A DNA stretch of 64,000 nt from Streptomyces phaeofaciens (GCF_014648915.1 NZ_BMSA01000007.1:62001-126000), one strand, 5' to 3'; shown: positions 25,910 through 34,725, numbered from the stretch's first letter. Notes: generated by a model from the sequence alone, not told the origin. A program made the numbers and translations.

Positions 25910-26601
25910 TGCTGGAGATCGAGGACGTCCGGGTCGGCTACCACCGCAGCACGGTGCTGCACGGCGTCTCCGTGGAGGTGCCGGCGAACGGGGTCGCGGC
26001 GGTGCTCGGACACAACGGCGCGGGCAAGAGCACCCTGCTGCGGGCCGCCGTCGGACTGCTCACGCCCACCGGCGGCACGGTCCGGCTCGACGGCGAGGAC
26101 ATCACCCGGCGCAGGCCGCACGAGCGGGTGGCGCGCGGCATGGCGTACGTACCGCAGGGCCAGCAGGCCTTCCCGCACCTCACCACCGCCGAGAACCTCC
26201 AGCTGGTCGCGGACGGCCGCCGGCGCGGCCGGGAGGCGGTCGCCGAGGCACTGGACCTGTTCCCGGCGCTCAGGGCGCTCTCCGGGCGGCGGGCGGGACT
26301 GCTCTCGGGCGGACAGCGCCAGCAACTCGCCCTCGCGCGGGCCCTGGTGACGGAGCCGAGGATCCTGCTGCTGGACGAGCCGACCGAGGGCATCCAGCCG
26401 TCGGTGGTCGCCGAGATCGAGGAAACCGTCCTCGCCCTGGCGGCCCGGGGCGGGCTCTCGGTGCTGCTGGTGGAGCAGCACGTGGGCTTCGCGATGCGGG
26501 CCGCCCAGCGGTACTACGTCCTTGAGGCCGGCCGGGTCACCTCGTCCGGGGAGGGCGGCGGGGACGCGGAGCGGTCGGTACGGGAGGCGCTCAGCGTGTG
26601 A
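25909..26601 (+). CDS. urtE: Urea ABC transporter ATPase UrtE
   Basis: A 230-residue LivF-type ATPase with Walker A GHNGAGKST, signature LSGGQRQQ and Walker B ILLLDEPTEGIQPS. ATG 25909 overlaps the last base of urtD, with GGGAGG four bases before it. Together with UrtD it would energise urea or short-chain amide import. Its 3' end overlaps the convergent ECF sigma gene by 11 bases. No urease or urea carboxylase gene lies in the window. Confidence 0.92.
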   Translation: MLEIEDVRVGYHRSTVLHGVSVEVPANGVAAVLGHNGAGKSTLLRAAVGLLTPTGGTVRLDGEDITRRRPHERVARGMAYVPQGQQAFPHLTTAENLQLVADGRRRGREAVAEALDLFPALRALSGRRAGLLSGGQRQQLALARALVTEPRILLLDEPTEGIQPSVVAEIEETVLALAARGGLSVLLVEQHVGFAMRAAQRYYVLEAGRVTSSGEGGGDAERSVREALSV

Positions 26602-27784
26602 GCGCGCGCAGCCGCCCGTCGAGATAGGCCCGTTCGGCCGGGCTCTCGGCGAGCGCCAGGGCGGCTCCGTAGGCCCGTACGGCGTCGTCCGTACGGCCCG
26701 TGCGGCGCAGCAGGTCGGCGCGGACCGCGTGGAAGACGTGGTAGCCGTCGAGGCCGAGGCCGTCCAGGAGGGCCAGTGCCGGCTCCGGGCCCTCGGCCTC
26801 GGCGACCGCGACCGCGCGGTTGAGCGCGACGACCGGGCTCGGGGCCACCGCCATGAGCTGGTCGTACAGCCGCAGGATCTGGCCCCAGTCGGTGGCGTCG
26901 GCGCGCGGCGCGTCGCTGTGCACGGCCTGGACGGCGGCCTGGATCTGGTACGGGCCCGGGCTGCCCCGGCGCAGGCAGCGCCGGACGAGATCCTGCCCCT
27001 CGGTGACCAGGTCCCGGTCCCACAGGTCGCGGTCCTGCTCGGGCAGCGGTACGAGCGTGCCGTCGGCGTCCTCGCGGGCGGCCCGGCGGGACTCGACGAG
27101 CAGCATCAGCGCCAGCAGGCCGGTGGCCTCGGGCTCGTCCGGCATCAGGCCGGTGAGCAGCCGGCCGAGCCGTACGGCCTCCGCGCACAGGTCCGCGTCC
27201 CCCTCGTATCCCTGGTTGAAGATCAGGTAGACGACGGCGAGGACACCGTGCAGGCGGTCGGGCAGGTCGGCGTCGCGCGGGACGCGGTACGGGATGCGGG
27301 CGTCGCGGATCTTCGCCTTGGCGCGGACCAGCCGCTGGGCCATGGTCGGCTCGGGGACGAGGAAGGCGCGGGCGATCTGGGCGGTGCCGAGCCCGCCGAG
27401 GAGCCGCAGGGTCAGGGCGACCTGTGCCTGCGGGGCGAGCGCGGGATGGCAGCAGGTGAAGATCAGCCGGAGCCGGTCGTCGCGCACGGGGCCCTCCTCC
27501 ACGGGCGGGTCGGGGGCGTACAGCCGGGCGGCCTCGGCGTGCCGGGCGTCGCGGGTGGACTCGCGGCGCAGCCGGTCGAGCGCCCGGTTGCGGGCGGTGG
27601 TGACGATCCATCCGGCGGGACTGGGCGGCACGCCGGTCTCCGGCCAGCGCCGGACGGCCGTGGTGAAGGCGTCCTGGACCGCCTCCTCGGCGAGGCCGAT
27701 GTCGCCGAGGAGACGGACGAGGACGGAGACCGCGCGCCCGTACTCGGCGCGGAAGACGGCCTCGACGTCCACGGGGTCCGCCAT
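26591..27784 (-). CDS. ECF sigma factor with long C-terminal extension (ECF42-like)
   Basis: A 397-residue protein: sigma region 2 and 4 in the first 170 residues (AEEAVQDAFTTAVRRWP, GWIVTTARNRALDRLRR, FLVPEPTMAQRLVRAKAKIR), then a roughly 220-residue helical extension containing YLIFNQGYEGD and GPYQIQAAVQAVHSDAP. The family, often annotated with DUF6596, is nearly always next to a DGPF/YCII protein and lacks a classical anti-sigma factor. Here ATG 27784 shares one base with the stop of that YCII gene. Target genes are unknown. Confidence 0.9.
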   Translation of the reverse strand: MADPVDVEAVFRAEYGRAVSVLVRLLGDIGLAEEAVQDAFTTAVRRWPETGVPPSPAGWIVTTARNRALDRLRRESTRDARHAEAARLYAPDPPVEEGPVRDDRLRLIFTCCHPALAPQAQVALTLRLLGGLGTAQIARAFLVPEPTMAQRLVRAKAKIRDARIPYRVPRDADLPDRLHGVLAVVYLIFNQGYEGDADLCAEAVRLGRLLTGLMPDEPEATGLLALMLLVESRRAAREDADGTLVPLPEQDRDLWDRDLVTEGQDLVRRCLRRGSPGPYQIQAAVQAVHSDAPRADATDWGQILRLYDQLMAVAPSPVVALNRAVAVAEAEGPEPALALLDGLGLDGYHVFHAVRADLLRRTGRTDDAVRAYGAALALAESPAERAYLDGRLRALTR

Positions 27785-28134
27785 CAGTGCTCGCCCGCGA
27801 AGGGACGCACCTCGATCGGGAGGGTGGTGGCGAGGGCGGCCTTCCTGCCCCACTCCAGGGCCTCGTCCAGGTCGGCGGCCCGGATCAGGCAGAGCCCGCC
27901 GAGGTACTCCTTGCCCTCGGCGTACGGCCCGTCGGTGACGAGCACGTCGCCGTCCCTCGGCCGCAGTACGGTGGCGGTCTCCGGGCCGTGCAGCCCGCCC
28001 GCGAAGACCCAGGCGCCGGCGGCGCGCAGTTCGTCGTTGTAGGCCTCGACCCGGCGCATGATCTCGGCCAGCTCGTCGGGGGCGGGCGGCTCTCCGCCGG
28101 CCGGCTGGACCACGCTGAGCAGGTAGTGCTGCAT
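27784..28134 (-). CDS. YCII-related DGPF-domain protein
   Basis: A 116-residue YCII-fold protein starting MQHYLLSVVQP and containing the VTDGPYAEGKEYLGG segment typical of the DGPF group. ATG 28134 has AAGGAGGA upstream. It overlaps the ECF42-type sigma gene by one base, forming a translationally coupled pair. In this family the YCII protein is thought to help regulate the sigma factor, but the signal is unknown. Confidence 0.88.
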   Translation of the reverse strand: MQHYLLSVVQPAGGEPPAPDELAEIMRRVEAYNDELRAAGAWVFAGGLHGPETATVLRPRDGDVLVTDGPYAEGKEYLGGLCLIRAADLDEALEWGRKAALATTLPIEVRPFAGEH

Positions 28135-28262
28135 GACGTCCTCCTTGGTGCGTGACGTCCTCTCGGGCGTCGTGCCGTTCTCTCACCTCCTACACGAACG
28201 GCGTTCCCCCGGATCGACACCCCGCGCCGTGGAGAACGGGAAAACGGGAAAGAATCTTGCTC

Positions 28263-29291
28263 ATGACCGCACCGCACCCTCTCGTCACCCGCGCCCGCAG
28301 CCTCGCCGACGACCTGCTCGCCCCGCACGCCGAGGAGGTCGACCGGACGGAGGTGCCGGTGAGCCATCTGGGCGAGATCCGGCGCTCGGGCCTGCTCGGG
28401 CTACAGGCGCCGCGCGAGTACGGCGGGGCCGCGGCGTCCGGCGCGGTGTTCCGCGAGACGACGGAGATCCTCGCGGGGGCCTGCTGCTCGACCTGGTTCG
28501 TGCAGACCCAGCACCACACCCCGGTGCTGACCCTGGCGCGGAGCGAGAGCCCGGTGCGCGAGCGCCTGCTGGGCCGGCTGGCGAGCGGCGAGCTGCTGTC
28601 CGGGGTGGCCTACGCCCATCTGCGGTCGTACCCGCGCACCCCGGTCCGGGTGACCCGGGACCGGGGCGGCCTGCGCTTCGACGGCACGGTGCCCTGGTAC
28701 ACGGGGTGGGGCCTGAACGACGTGATGCTGCTCGCCGGGGTGACGGACGAGGGCGAGGCCCTGTTCGCCTTCACCGAGGCGCGGGAGCAGCCGGGCCTGC
28801 GGGCGTCGGCCCCGATGCGCCTGGCCGCCCTCACCGCGGCCCGTACGGTGTCCCTTGGCCTGGACGGCCTGCGGCTCCCGGAGGAGGCGGTGGTCCTGCG
28901 CGTCCCGTACGAGCGCTGGGCGGCGGCGGACCGGGAGAAGACGGTGAACGCCAACCCGGCCGTCTTCGGGATCGCGCGGGCGGCCCTGACCCTCCTGGAC
29001 GAGGAGACGGCGACCGCCCTGGGTTCCCGGCTGGAGCGGGTGCGCCGCGAGGCCTACGCCCTGGCCGACGAGGCGGCACCCCACGAGCACGTGAAGGACC
29101 GCCTGGCCCTCAGGACGCAGGCGTACGAGGTCCTCCAGGCGGCGACGACGGCCGCGGTGGTGACGGGCGGGGGCCGCACGATGCTGCTGACGCACCGGGC
29201 CCAGCGCCTGGCGCGGGAGGCCCTGTTCCTCCTGGTCCAGGGCCAGACGCGGGAGTCACGCCGTGCGCATCTGAACGCCCTGGCCCCGTAG
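28263..29291 (+). CDS. Acyl-CoA dehydrogenase-family flavoprotein
   Basis: A 342-residue protein with the acyl-CoA dehydrogenase fold: RSGLLGLQAPREYGGAA in the N-terminal domain, CCSTWFVQTQHH, then a helical C-terminal domain. It lacks a clear catalytic Glu context and is shorter than true dehydrogenases, resembling the SfnB/DszC-like group that act on sulfur compounds or with reduced flavin. Convergent position beside an alkanesulfonate monooxygenase supports a sulfur role, but this is inference. Upstream of ATG 28263 is an ACGGGAAA direct repeat. Confidence 0.75.
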   Translation: MTAPHPLVTRARSLADDLLAPHAEEVDRTEVPVSHLGEIRRSGLLGLQAPREYGGAAASGAVFRETTEILAGACCSTWFVQTQHHTPVLTLARSESPVRERLLGRLASGELLSGVAYAHLRSYPRTPVRVTRDRGGLRFDGTVPWYTGWGLNDVMLLAGVTDEGEALFAFTEAREQPGLRASAPMRLAALTAARTVSLGLDGLRLPEEAVVLRVPYERWAAADREKTVNANPAVFGIARAALTLLDEETATALGSRLERVRREAYALADEAAPHEHVKDRLALRTQAYEVLQAATTAAVVTGGGRTMLLTHRAQRLAREALFLLVQGQTRESRRAHLNALAP

Positions 29292-29357
29292 CGACGCGGG
29301 TGCCACCGGTCGCGTCCGGTCCGCGGACCCGGACCCCGTGCCACCGGTCGGCCCCGC

Positions 29358-30497
29358 TCATCCGGCGAACGGCACCCGCACGGACGTGTCCCGCCTGTCG
29401 TCGGGATGGCTCCACAGCCCCTCTCCGGCGAGCCGCGGCAGCACCCCCTCGCCGAACCGGTACGCCTCCTCCAGATGCGGATAGCCGGACAGCACGAACT
29501 CGGAGATCCCCAGCGCCGCGTACTCCTTGATCCGTTCGGCCACCTCCTCGTGGCTCCCCACCAGGGCGGTGCCCGCGCCACCCCGCACCAGCCCGATGCC
29601 CGCCCAGAGGTTGGGGTGGATCTCCAGACCGTCCCGGCCGCCGCCGTGCAGCGCGAGCATCCGCCGCTGGCCCTCGGACTCGCTGCGCGCCAGCCCGGCC
29701 TGCACCGACCGCACGGTCTCGGGGTCGAACCCGTCGAGCAGCCGGCCCGCCTCCGCCCACGCCTCCTCGGACGTGTCCCGGGTGATCACGTGCAGCCGGA
29801 TCCCGAACCGCAGGATGCGGCCCTGCCGGGCGGCGAGTCCCCGGATCCAGGCGATCTTCCCGGCGACCTGGGCGGGCGGCTCGCCCCAGGTGAGGTAGAC
29901 GTCGGCGTGCCGTGCGGCGATCTCCCCGGCGATCGGCGAGGACCCGCCGAAGTACACCTCGGGCACCGGGTCCGGCACCCGGGCCAGCGCGGCGTCCTCG
30001 ACCCGGAGGTGCTCGCCCTTCAGACCGACCGTCCTGCCCTGCCACAACTCCCGGACGATCTCCAGGAATTCACCGGTACGGCGATACCGGTCGTCCTTGT
30101 CGAGGAAGTCGCCGTAGGCCCGCTGCTCGTGGCTCTCGCCGCCGGTGACCACATTGAGGAGCAGCCGTCCGCCGGTCTGCCGCTGGAAGGTGGACGCCAT
30201 CTGCGCGGCGAGCGTCGGCGAGAGGAACCCGGGCCGGAAGGCGACGAGGAACTTCAGCCGCTCGGTGTGCCGGCTGACCATGGCGGTGGTCAGCCAGGCG
30301 TCCTCGCACCAGGCCCCGGTCGGGGTGAGCGCGCCCAGGAAGCCGAGGTCCTCCGCGGCGCGGGCGATCTGGCTCAGATAGGCGACCGTGGGCGGCCGGT
30401 CCCGTCCGGAGGCGGTGGCCGGGGTGCCGTGGCCGCCGCCGACGACATGGCGGCTGTCGCCGTTGGTGGGCAGGAACCAGTGGAAGGTGAGGGACAT
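29358..30497 (-). CDS. ssuD: FMNH2-dependent alkanesulfonate monooxygenase
   Basis: A 379-residue bacterial luciferase-like enzyme; length and sequence (FHWFLPTNGDSR, VAFRPGFLSPTLAAQM, LLLNVVTGGES) match SsuD, which desulfonates C2-C10 alkanesulfonates to release sulfite under sulfur limitation. It uses FMNH2 from the reductase encoded 53 bases upstream. No ssuABC transporter genes are in the window. Confidence 0.9.
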   Translation of the reverse strand: MSLTFHWFLPTNGDSRHVVGGGHGTPATASGRDRPPTVAYLSQIARAAEDLGFLGALTPTGAWCEDAWLTTAMVSRHTERLKFLVAFRPGFLSPTLAAQMASTFQRQTGGRLLLNVVTGGESHEQRAYGDFLDKDDRYRRTGEFLEIVRELWQGRTVGLKGEHLRVEDAALARVPDPVPEVYFGGSSPIAGEIAARHADVYLTWGEPPAQVAGKIAWIRGLAARQGRILRFGIRLHVITRDTSEEAWAEAGRLLDGFDPETVRSVQAGLARSESEGQRRMLALHGGGRDGLEIHPNLWAGIGLVRGGAGTALVGSHEEVAERIKEYAALGISEFVLSGYPHLEEAYRFGEGVLPRLAGEGLWSHPDDRRDTSVRVPFAG

Positions 30498-30550
30498 CCG
30501 GGGTCTCCCGTCGAGGGCGTCGTCGGCGATGGCGGGGTCGGCCGTCGCGC

Positions 30551-31105
30551 TCAGCTCGCCGCCGCCAGGTAGGGCGTGCGCACGAGAGCGGCCGAGAACT
30601 GGTCGACGACCTGGGTGAGCGCCTCGGTGGCGGCCGGGGCGACGGTGATCGTGCCGTCGTCGTGGGCGGTGATGTCCTTGTCGAGGGTGAACCAGCCCTG
30701 CACGATGTGGGCGGCGCCCATGGAGTTCAGGACGGGCCGCAGGGCGTAGTCGATGGCCAGGACGTGGGCGGTGGAGCCGCCGGTGGCCAGGGGCAGCACG
30801 GTCTTGCCGGTGAGCGCGTACTGCGGGAGCAGATCGAGGAGCGCCTTGAGGACTCCGGAGTAGGACGCCTTGTAGACGGGGGTGCCCACGACGACGCCGT
30901 CGGCGCGCGCGAACAGTTCGGTGGCCTCGACGATCGCGGGGTGCCGGAAGTCCGCGCCGAGCAGGGCCTCGGCCGGGATCGTACGGACGTCGAGCGGGAC
31001 GACCTGGTGGCCCAGGGCGGTGAGCCGCTGGTCGAGGTGGCGCAGCAGCCGACCGGTGCGGGAGGAGGCGGAGGGGCTGCCGGAGACGGACAGGACGGTG
31101 GCCAT
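30551..31105 (-). CDS. NADPH-dependent FMN reductase (SsuE/MsuE-like)
   Basis: A 184-residue flavodoxin-like FMN reductase: SVSGSPSASSRTGRLL is the phosphate-binding loop, and VVGTPVYKASYSGVLKALLDLLP is the family signature. ATG 31105 follows AGAGGA; an upstream GTG-type extension to 31186 looks non-coding. It supplies FMNH2 to the SsuD-like monooxygenase downstream. It is preceded by a 231-base leader that follows a cysteine-containing peptide gene, suggesting attenuation-type control. Confidence 0.88.
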   Translation of the reverse strand: MATVLSVSGSPSASSRTGRLLRHLDQRLTALGHQVVPLDVRTIPAEALLGADFRHPAIVEATELFARADGVVVGTPVYKASYSGVLKALLDLLPQYALTGKTVLPLATGGSTAHVLAIDYALRPVLNSMGAAHIVQGWFTLDKDITAHDDGTITVAPAATEALTQVVDQFSAALVRTPYLAAAS

Positions 31106-31223
31106 GGGTCCTCTTTCGAGTGGTGCGGGCTCCTGGTGCGGAACGTTTCCGGGCACACCGAATGCACGCGGCACCGAAGGGCTCACCGGTGCGCGGTCAC
31201 GGTGAATTCGGGCGGGAACACAC

Positions 31224-31291
31224 CGGGGGAAAGGCGAGGGAAAGGCGACGGAAAAGGAGGGGTGAAAGGAAAGGGAAAGCAGGAGGTGAAA
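31224..31291. other. Polypurine/polypyrimidine tract in the ssuE leader
   Basis: Over 68 bases the plus strand is almost all purine (runs such as GGGGGAAAGG and GGAAAAGGAGGGG). The transcript of the ssuE-ssuD leader therefore carries a long pyrimidine-rich stretch between the leader peptide stop and the ssuE start. It could pair with purine-rich ribosome sites or form an unusual DNA structure; role unknown. Confidence 0.6.
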
Positions 31292-31336
31292 CGCGGGGGC
31301 GACACGCGGGAAGGCGCGGCGGAGCTGCGGAGGGGA

Positions 31337-31420
31337 TCAGGCCGCGGCGCAACAGGAGGCGCTGGAGACGCGCGCGAGGTCGACATGGCGTCGCCGCGTG
31401 AGGTCCAGTCGCATCTTCAT
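31337..31420 (-). CDS. Cysteine-containing leader peptide of sulfur genes
   Basis: A 27-residue frame, M-K-M-R-L-D-L-T-R-R-R then H-V-D-L-A-R-V-S-S-A-S-C-C-A-A-A. It closely resembles the short putative leader peptides placed before sulfur-metabolism operons in Streptomyces, with tandem Cys near the end. Translation could respond to cysteinyl-tRNA supply and control the downstream ssuE-ssuD genes, as polycysteine leaders do in mycobacteria. ATG 31414 is an alternative start two codons in. Confidence 0.78.
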   Translation of the reverse strand: MKMRLDLTRRRHVDLARVSSASCCAAA

Positions 31421-31510
31421 GCCGTTGATCGTGACAGTCGCCGGTCGCGGCAGTCAAGGAAAGAGCGGACAGGTCTCGTATCGCGGACCCCGGGATTTCA
31501 CCGGCGCCGC

Positions 31511-31678
31511 TCAGTCCTCTTCCACCGCGGGGACCACGACGAGAAAGGCATCGGATCTCAGATCCATGACCACGGTCGCGGGGAGGCCCTCGGCGCGGCG
31601 GCGGGCCGCGTACTCCTCCGCCGGCCACGAACCGCGCGGGGCCCCCGCGGGAAACCGTTCCAGTACTTTCGCGCCCAT
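31511..31678 (-). CDS. Small hypothetical protein
   Basis: A 55-residue protein from ATG 31678, with GGAGG about 10 bases upstream. It starts MGAKVLERFPAGAP, has a charged middle (PAEEYAARRRAEGLP) and a hydrophobic strand ending VVMDLRSDAFLVVVP. No signal peptide, Cys pair or known motif. It sits between the MmpL gene and the leader peptide on the same strand. Codon bias and the ribosome site argue that it is real; function unknown. Confidence 0.6.
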   Translation of the reverse strand: MGAKVLERFPAGAPRGSWPAEEYAARRRAEGLPATVVMDLRSDAFLVVVPAVEED

Positions 31679-31752
31679 GGCCGCAGCACCTCCACCCTCG
31701 CGGCGGACAACCCGTCGTAAGGACCGCTTGCCCCGGATCGGCGCGAGCATGT

Positions 31753-33945
31753 TCACGCCGAGCGCGGCCCGCTCCCGCCGGCCGGGGCACCGGCGTCGAC
31801 GCGACCGCTTCCGCCGGCCGGACCGCGCCCGTCGTCGCCGACGGTCCCGTCGGCCGGACCGTCCTCGTGGGCGGGGGTGCCGGCGTGACCGAGGCGGCCC
31901 GGCCACCAGGCGCGCGCTCCGAGGTCCCGTACCAGGGCCGGTACGAGCAGCGAGCGCACCACGAGCGTGTCGAGGAGGACGCCGAACGCCACGATGAAGG
32001 CGATCTGGGCGAGGAAGGCCAGCGGGATCACGCCCAGCGCGGCGAACGTCGCGGCGAGCACCACGCCCGCGGAGGTGATGACCCCGCCCGTGGTGACCAG
32101 CCCGCGCAGGACGCCCTGGCGCACGCCGTGCCGCAGGGACTCCTCGCGGACCCGGGACATGAGGAAGATGTTGTAGTCGACGCCCAGCGCGACCAGGAAC
32201 ACGAACCCGTAGAGGGGCACGGACGGGTCGGTGCCGGTGAACCCGAACACCTGCCGGAAGACGACCGCGGACACTCCCAGCGTGGCGAGGAAGTTCAGCG
32301 CCACCGTGGCGACCAGCAGGGCGGGCAGCAGCAGGGAGCGCAGCAGCCCGGTCAGGATGAGGAAAATGACGGCGAGGACGACGGGGACGATCAGCGTGCG
32401 GTCGCGTTCGGCGGTGCGCAGGGTGTCGTACTGCTGGGCCGTGTAGCCGCCGACGAGGGCGTCGGCGCCGGGGACGGCGTGCAGGGCGGTCCGCAGCCGT
32501 GCCACCGTCCGCTTGGCGGCGTCGCTGTCCGCGGCGGCGGCGAAGGTGACGTCGACGCGGACGCGTCCGTCGACGACCAGCGGATCGCCGCCGGGGCGTC
32601 CTGACCCGGTCACGCCGGCCGCCGCGGCGACACCTTCGGTGTCCCGGGCCACGGCGAGCACGCGCTCCAGCCGGTCGGCGTTCGCCACGACCACGGCGGG
32701 GTTGCCCGAGCCGCCGGGGAAGTGCTCGCCCAGTGTCCGCTGGGCGGCGACGGACGGGGCGTCGTTCACGAAGGTCTCGTCGAGGGGGACGCCCTTGGAG
32801 GTGAGCGCGGGCGCGAAGGCGGCACCGGCCAGCAGTACGGCGAGGGTGATCGCCCACACCCGGCGCGGGGCCCGGTCGACGAGGTCCGCGACGCGCCGCC
32901 ACACACCCTCGCCGGCCCCCTCGGACGCGGGCCGGGCACCGGGCCTGGCGGGCCAGTAGGCGGCGCGGCCCAGCACGACGAGGACGGCGGGCAGGAACGT
33001 CAGGGTGGTGACGACGGCACAGCCGATGCCGATGGCGCCGACGGGGCCGAGCGCGCGGTTGTTGGTGAGGTCGCTGAACAGCAGGGCGAGCAGTCCCAGG
33101 GCGACGGTCGCGGCACTGGCCACGATGGCGCCCCAGGACTGCTTCAGCGCTGCCCGCATGGCCTCGGCGCGGTCCGCGCGGGTGGCGAGTTCCTCCCGGT
33201 AGCGGGCGGTGAGCAGGAGCGCGTAGTCGGTGGCGGCGCCGATGACGAGGATCGACAGGATGCCCTGGACCTGTCCGTCGACGCGCACGACGTCGTGGTC
33301 GGCGAGCGCGTACACGATCGCGCAGGCGAGGCCGAGGGCGAGCACCGCGGCGACGATGATGACCAGCGGGAGCAGGACGCTGCGGTAGACGAGCAGCAGG
33401 ATCACCAGCACGGTGAGCAGCGCGACGACGAGGAGCAGGCCGTCGATGCCGGCGAAGGCGTCGGCCAGGTCCGCCTGGCCGGCGGCGGGGCCCGCCAGGT
33501 GCACGGTGGTGCCGGGGACGGTCTCGGCGGCCGAGCGGATCCGGTCGAGGGTGCCCGCGAGGCCGTCCCCCAGGTCGGGGCGCAGGGGCACCACGCCTTC
33601 GAGCGCCTCGCCGTCCTCGGAGAGCACCGCGGGCGAGACCTGTCCCGTGACCCCGTCGGTGCCCGTCAGGGAGGCGAGGACCCGGCCGGCCTCGGCACGC
33701 CGCTCCGCCAGGCCGGTGCCGGTCCACACCACGATCGCCGGCAGTGTCTCGTCCTGCCGGAAGGCCCGCTGGGCGGCGACGACCTCGGTGGACTCGGCAC
33801 TGCGCGGCAGGAACGCCGCCTGGTCGTTGGTGGCGACCTCACCGAGGCGTCCGGCGAAGGGTCCGAGGACGCCTCCGACGACGAGCCATACGGCGATCAG
33901 CAGAAGGGGGACGAGCCGGCGGGCGCGTCGAGGGGTGGTGGACAT
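31753..33945 (-). CDS. MmpL-family RND transporter
   Basis: A 730-residue exporter with the MMPL layout: one N-terminal membrane segment, a periplasmic loop, five or six segments, then the same again (ILVIGAATDYALLLTARYREEL and VFLVALGVDYNIFLMSRVREES are the duplicated GxxxDY motifs). Members export lipids, siderophores or drugs. ATG 33945 has GGAG four bases before it. A MarR gene lies directly upstream on the same strand, with a palindrome in the gap, so it is probably MarR-repressed. A Gly/Asp-rich tail follows the last segment. Confidence 0.9.
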   Translation of the reverse strand: MSTTPRRARRLVPLLLIAVWLVVGGVLGPFAGRLGEVATNDQAAFLPRSAESTEVVAAQRAFRQDETLPAIVVWTGTGLAERRAEAGRVLASLTGTDGVTGQVSPAVLSEDGEALEGVVPLRPDLGDGLAGTLDRIRSAAETVPGTTVHLAGPAAGQADLADAFAGIDGLLLVVALLTVLVILLLVYRSVLLPLVIIVAAVLALGLACAIVYALADHDVVRVDGQVQGILSILVIGAATDYALLLTARYREELATRADRAEAMRAALKQSWGAIVASAATVALGLLALLFSDLTNNRALGPVGAIGIGCAVVTTLTFLPAVLVVLGRAAYWPARPGARPASEGAGEGVWRRVADLVDRAPRRVWAITLAVLLAGAAFAPALTSKGVPLDETFVNDAPSVAAQRTLGEHFPGGSGNPAVVVANADRLERVLAVARDTEGVAAAAGVTGSGRPGGDPLVVDGRVRVDVTFAAAADSDAAKRTVARLRTALHAVPGADALVGGYTAQQYDTLRTAERDRTLIVPVVLAVIFLILTGLLRSLLLPALLVATVALNFLATLGVSAVVFRQVFGFTGTDPSVPLYGFVFLVALGVDYNIFLMSRVREESLRHGVRQGVLRGLVTTGGVITSAGVVLAATFAALGVIPLAFLAQIAFIVAFGVLLDTLVVRSLLVPALVRDLGARAWWPGRLGHAGTPAHEDGPADGTVGDDGRGPAGGSGRVDAGAPAGGSGPRSA

Positions 33946-33971
33946 GGTGCTCCAGGCTCCTCGATGAAAAA

Positions 33972-33997
33972 CAATCTCAATGATTGACATTGTCAAT
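33972..33997. promoter_or_regulatory. MarR-type operator upstream of mmpL
   Basis: ATTGACA-T-TGTCAAT at 33983-33997 is a perfect 15-base palindrome. It overlaps a second one, CAATC-N5-GATTG at 33972-33986. The elements lie 27-52 bases before the MmpL start, in a markedly AT-rich patch, and a -35-like TTGACA is embedded on both strands. The upstream MarR protein is the natural ligand. Confidence 0.65.
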
Positions 33998-34076
33998 GTG
34001 CGTGATCATAGGGGGTACGTACTCTTCCGCCGGAACGCGGCCCCCGGATGCGGGCCGCGCCGGACGCGTGGGTCCG

Positions 34077-34598
34077 TCAGCGTGGGCCGGACGTGCCGGT
34101 CCCCGGGCCCTCGTTCGTCAGTTCCTCGTTCATCGCCGCGAGGAAGCGCACCACCACGGCCAGCTCGTCGTCGGTGAACCGGGCGCGGGCCGCTTCGGCC
34201 GCCTCGGCGAGCGGCCGGAAGTGGGTGCGGGCGGCCGACCGCGCGTCGGCCGCGTAGTACAGGTGGACCACACGGCGGTCGGCGCTCTCCCGCACCCGGC
34301 GCACATGCCCGGCACGCTCCAGCCGGTCCACACAGGCGGTGACGGCCCCGGAGGTCAGCCCGAGGTGCTCGCGCAGGCCCTTGGGCGTCATGGGCGTCTC
34401 CGCGTCCAGGATCGCCGCGAGCGCCTGGACGTCCGTCGCGTGCAGTCCCTGGTCACCCGCGAACGCGTACACCAGGCGGTTGATCTCGCCGTTCATCCGG
34501 CGCAGTGCGACGGCGAAGGCGTGCAGGTCGGTCCGGGGCGCGGACGCGCCGGACCCCCCGTGCCCCGTCTGTTGTTCCTGGTCGTTCGCTGTGGCCAC
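34077..34598 (-). CDS. MarR-family regulator of the MmpL exporter
   Basis: A 173-residue MarR protein: HTH in PKGLREHLGLTSGAVTACVDRLERAGH and wing in RESADRRVVHLYY. It has a Gly/Asp/Gln-rich N-terminal tail of about 25 residues. It is followed by the mmpL gene on the same strand after a 131-base gap that holds the palindromic operator, so it likely represses mmpL. Confidence 0.87.
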   Translation of the reverse strand: MATANDQEQQTGHGGSGASAPRTDLHAFAVALRRMNGEINRLVYAFAGDQGLHATDVQALAAILDAETPMTPKGLREHLGLTSGAVTACVDRLERAGHVRRVRESADRRVVHLYYAADARSAARTHFRPLAEAAEAARARFTDDELAVVVRFLAAMNEELTNEGPGTGTSGPR

Positions 34599-34725
34599 GC
34601 CGTCAGCGTAGTCGCCCGTCGCTGTTCACCCGATCGCGCGGTGACGTGCCGGTCGGCGCATCCATGACCGCTCTCCGGGGGGAAGTGATCGGTGGGGGAA
34701 CACCGACGCGAAGGGCCGAGGAGCG

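Noticed and set aside
31511..33727. Long minus-strand frame overlapping mmpL in another frame
   Set aside because: Only the last 56 codons (31511-31678) have their own start and ribosome site; the rest is an out-of-frame shadow of mmpL.
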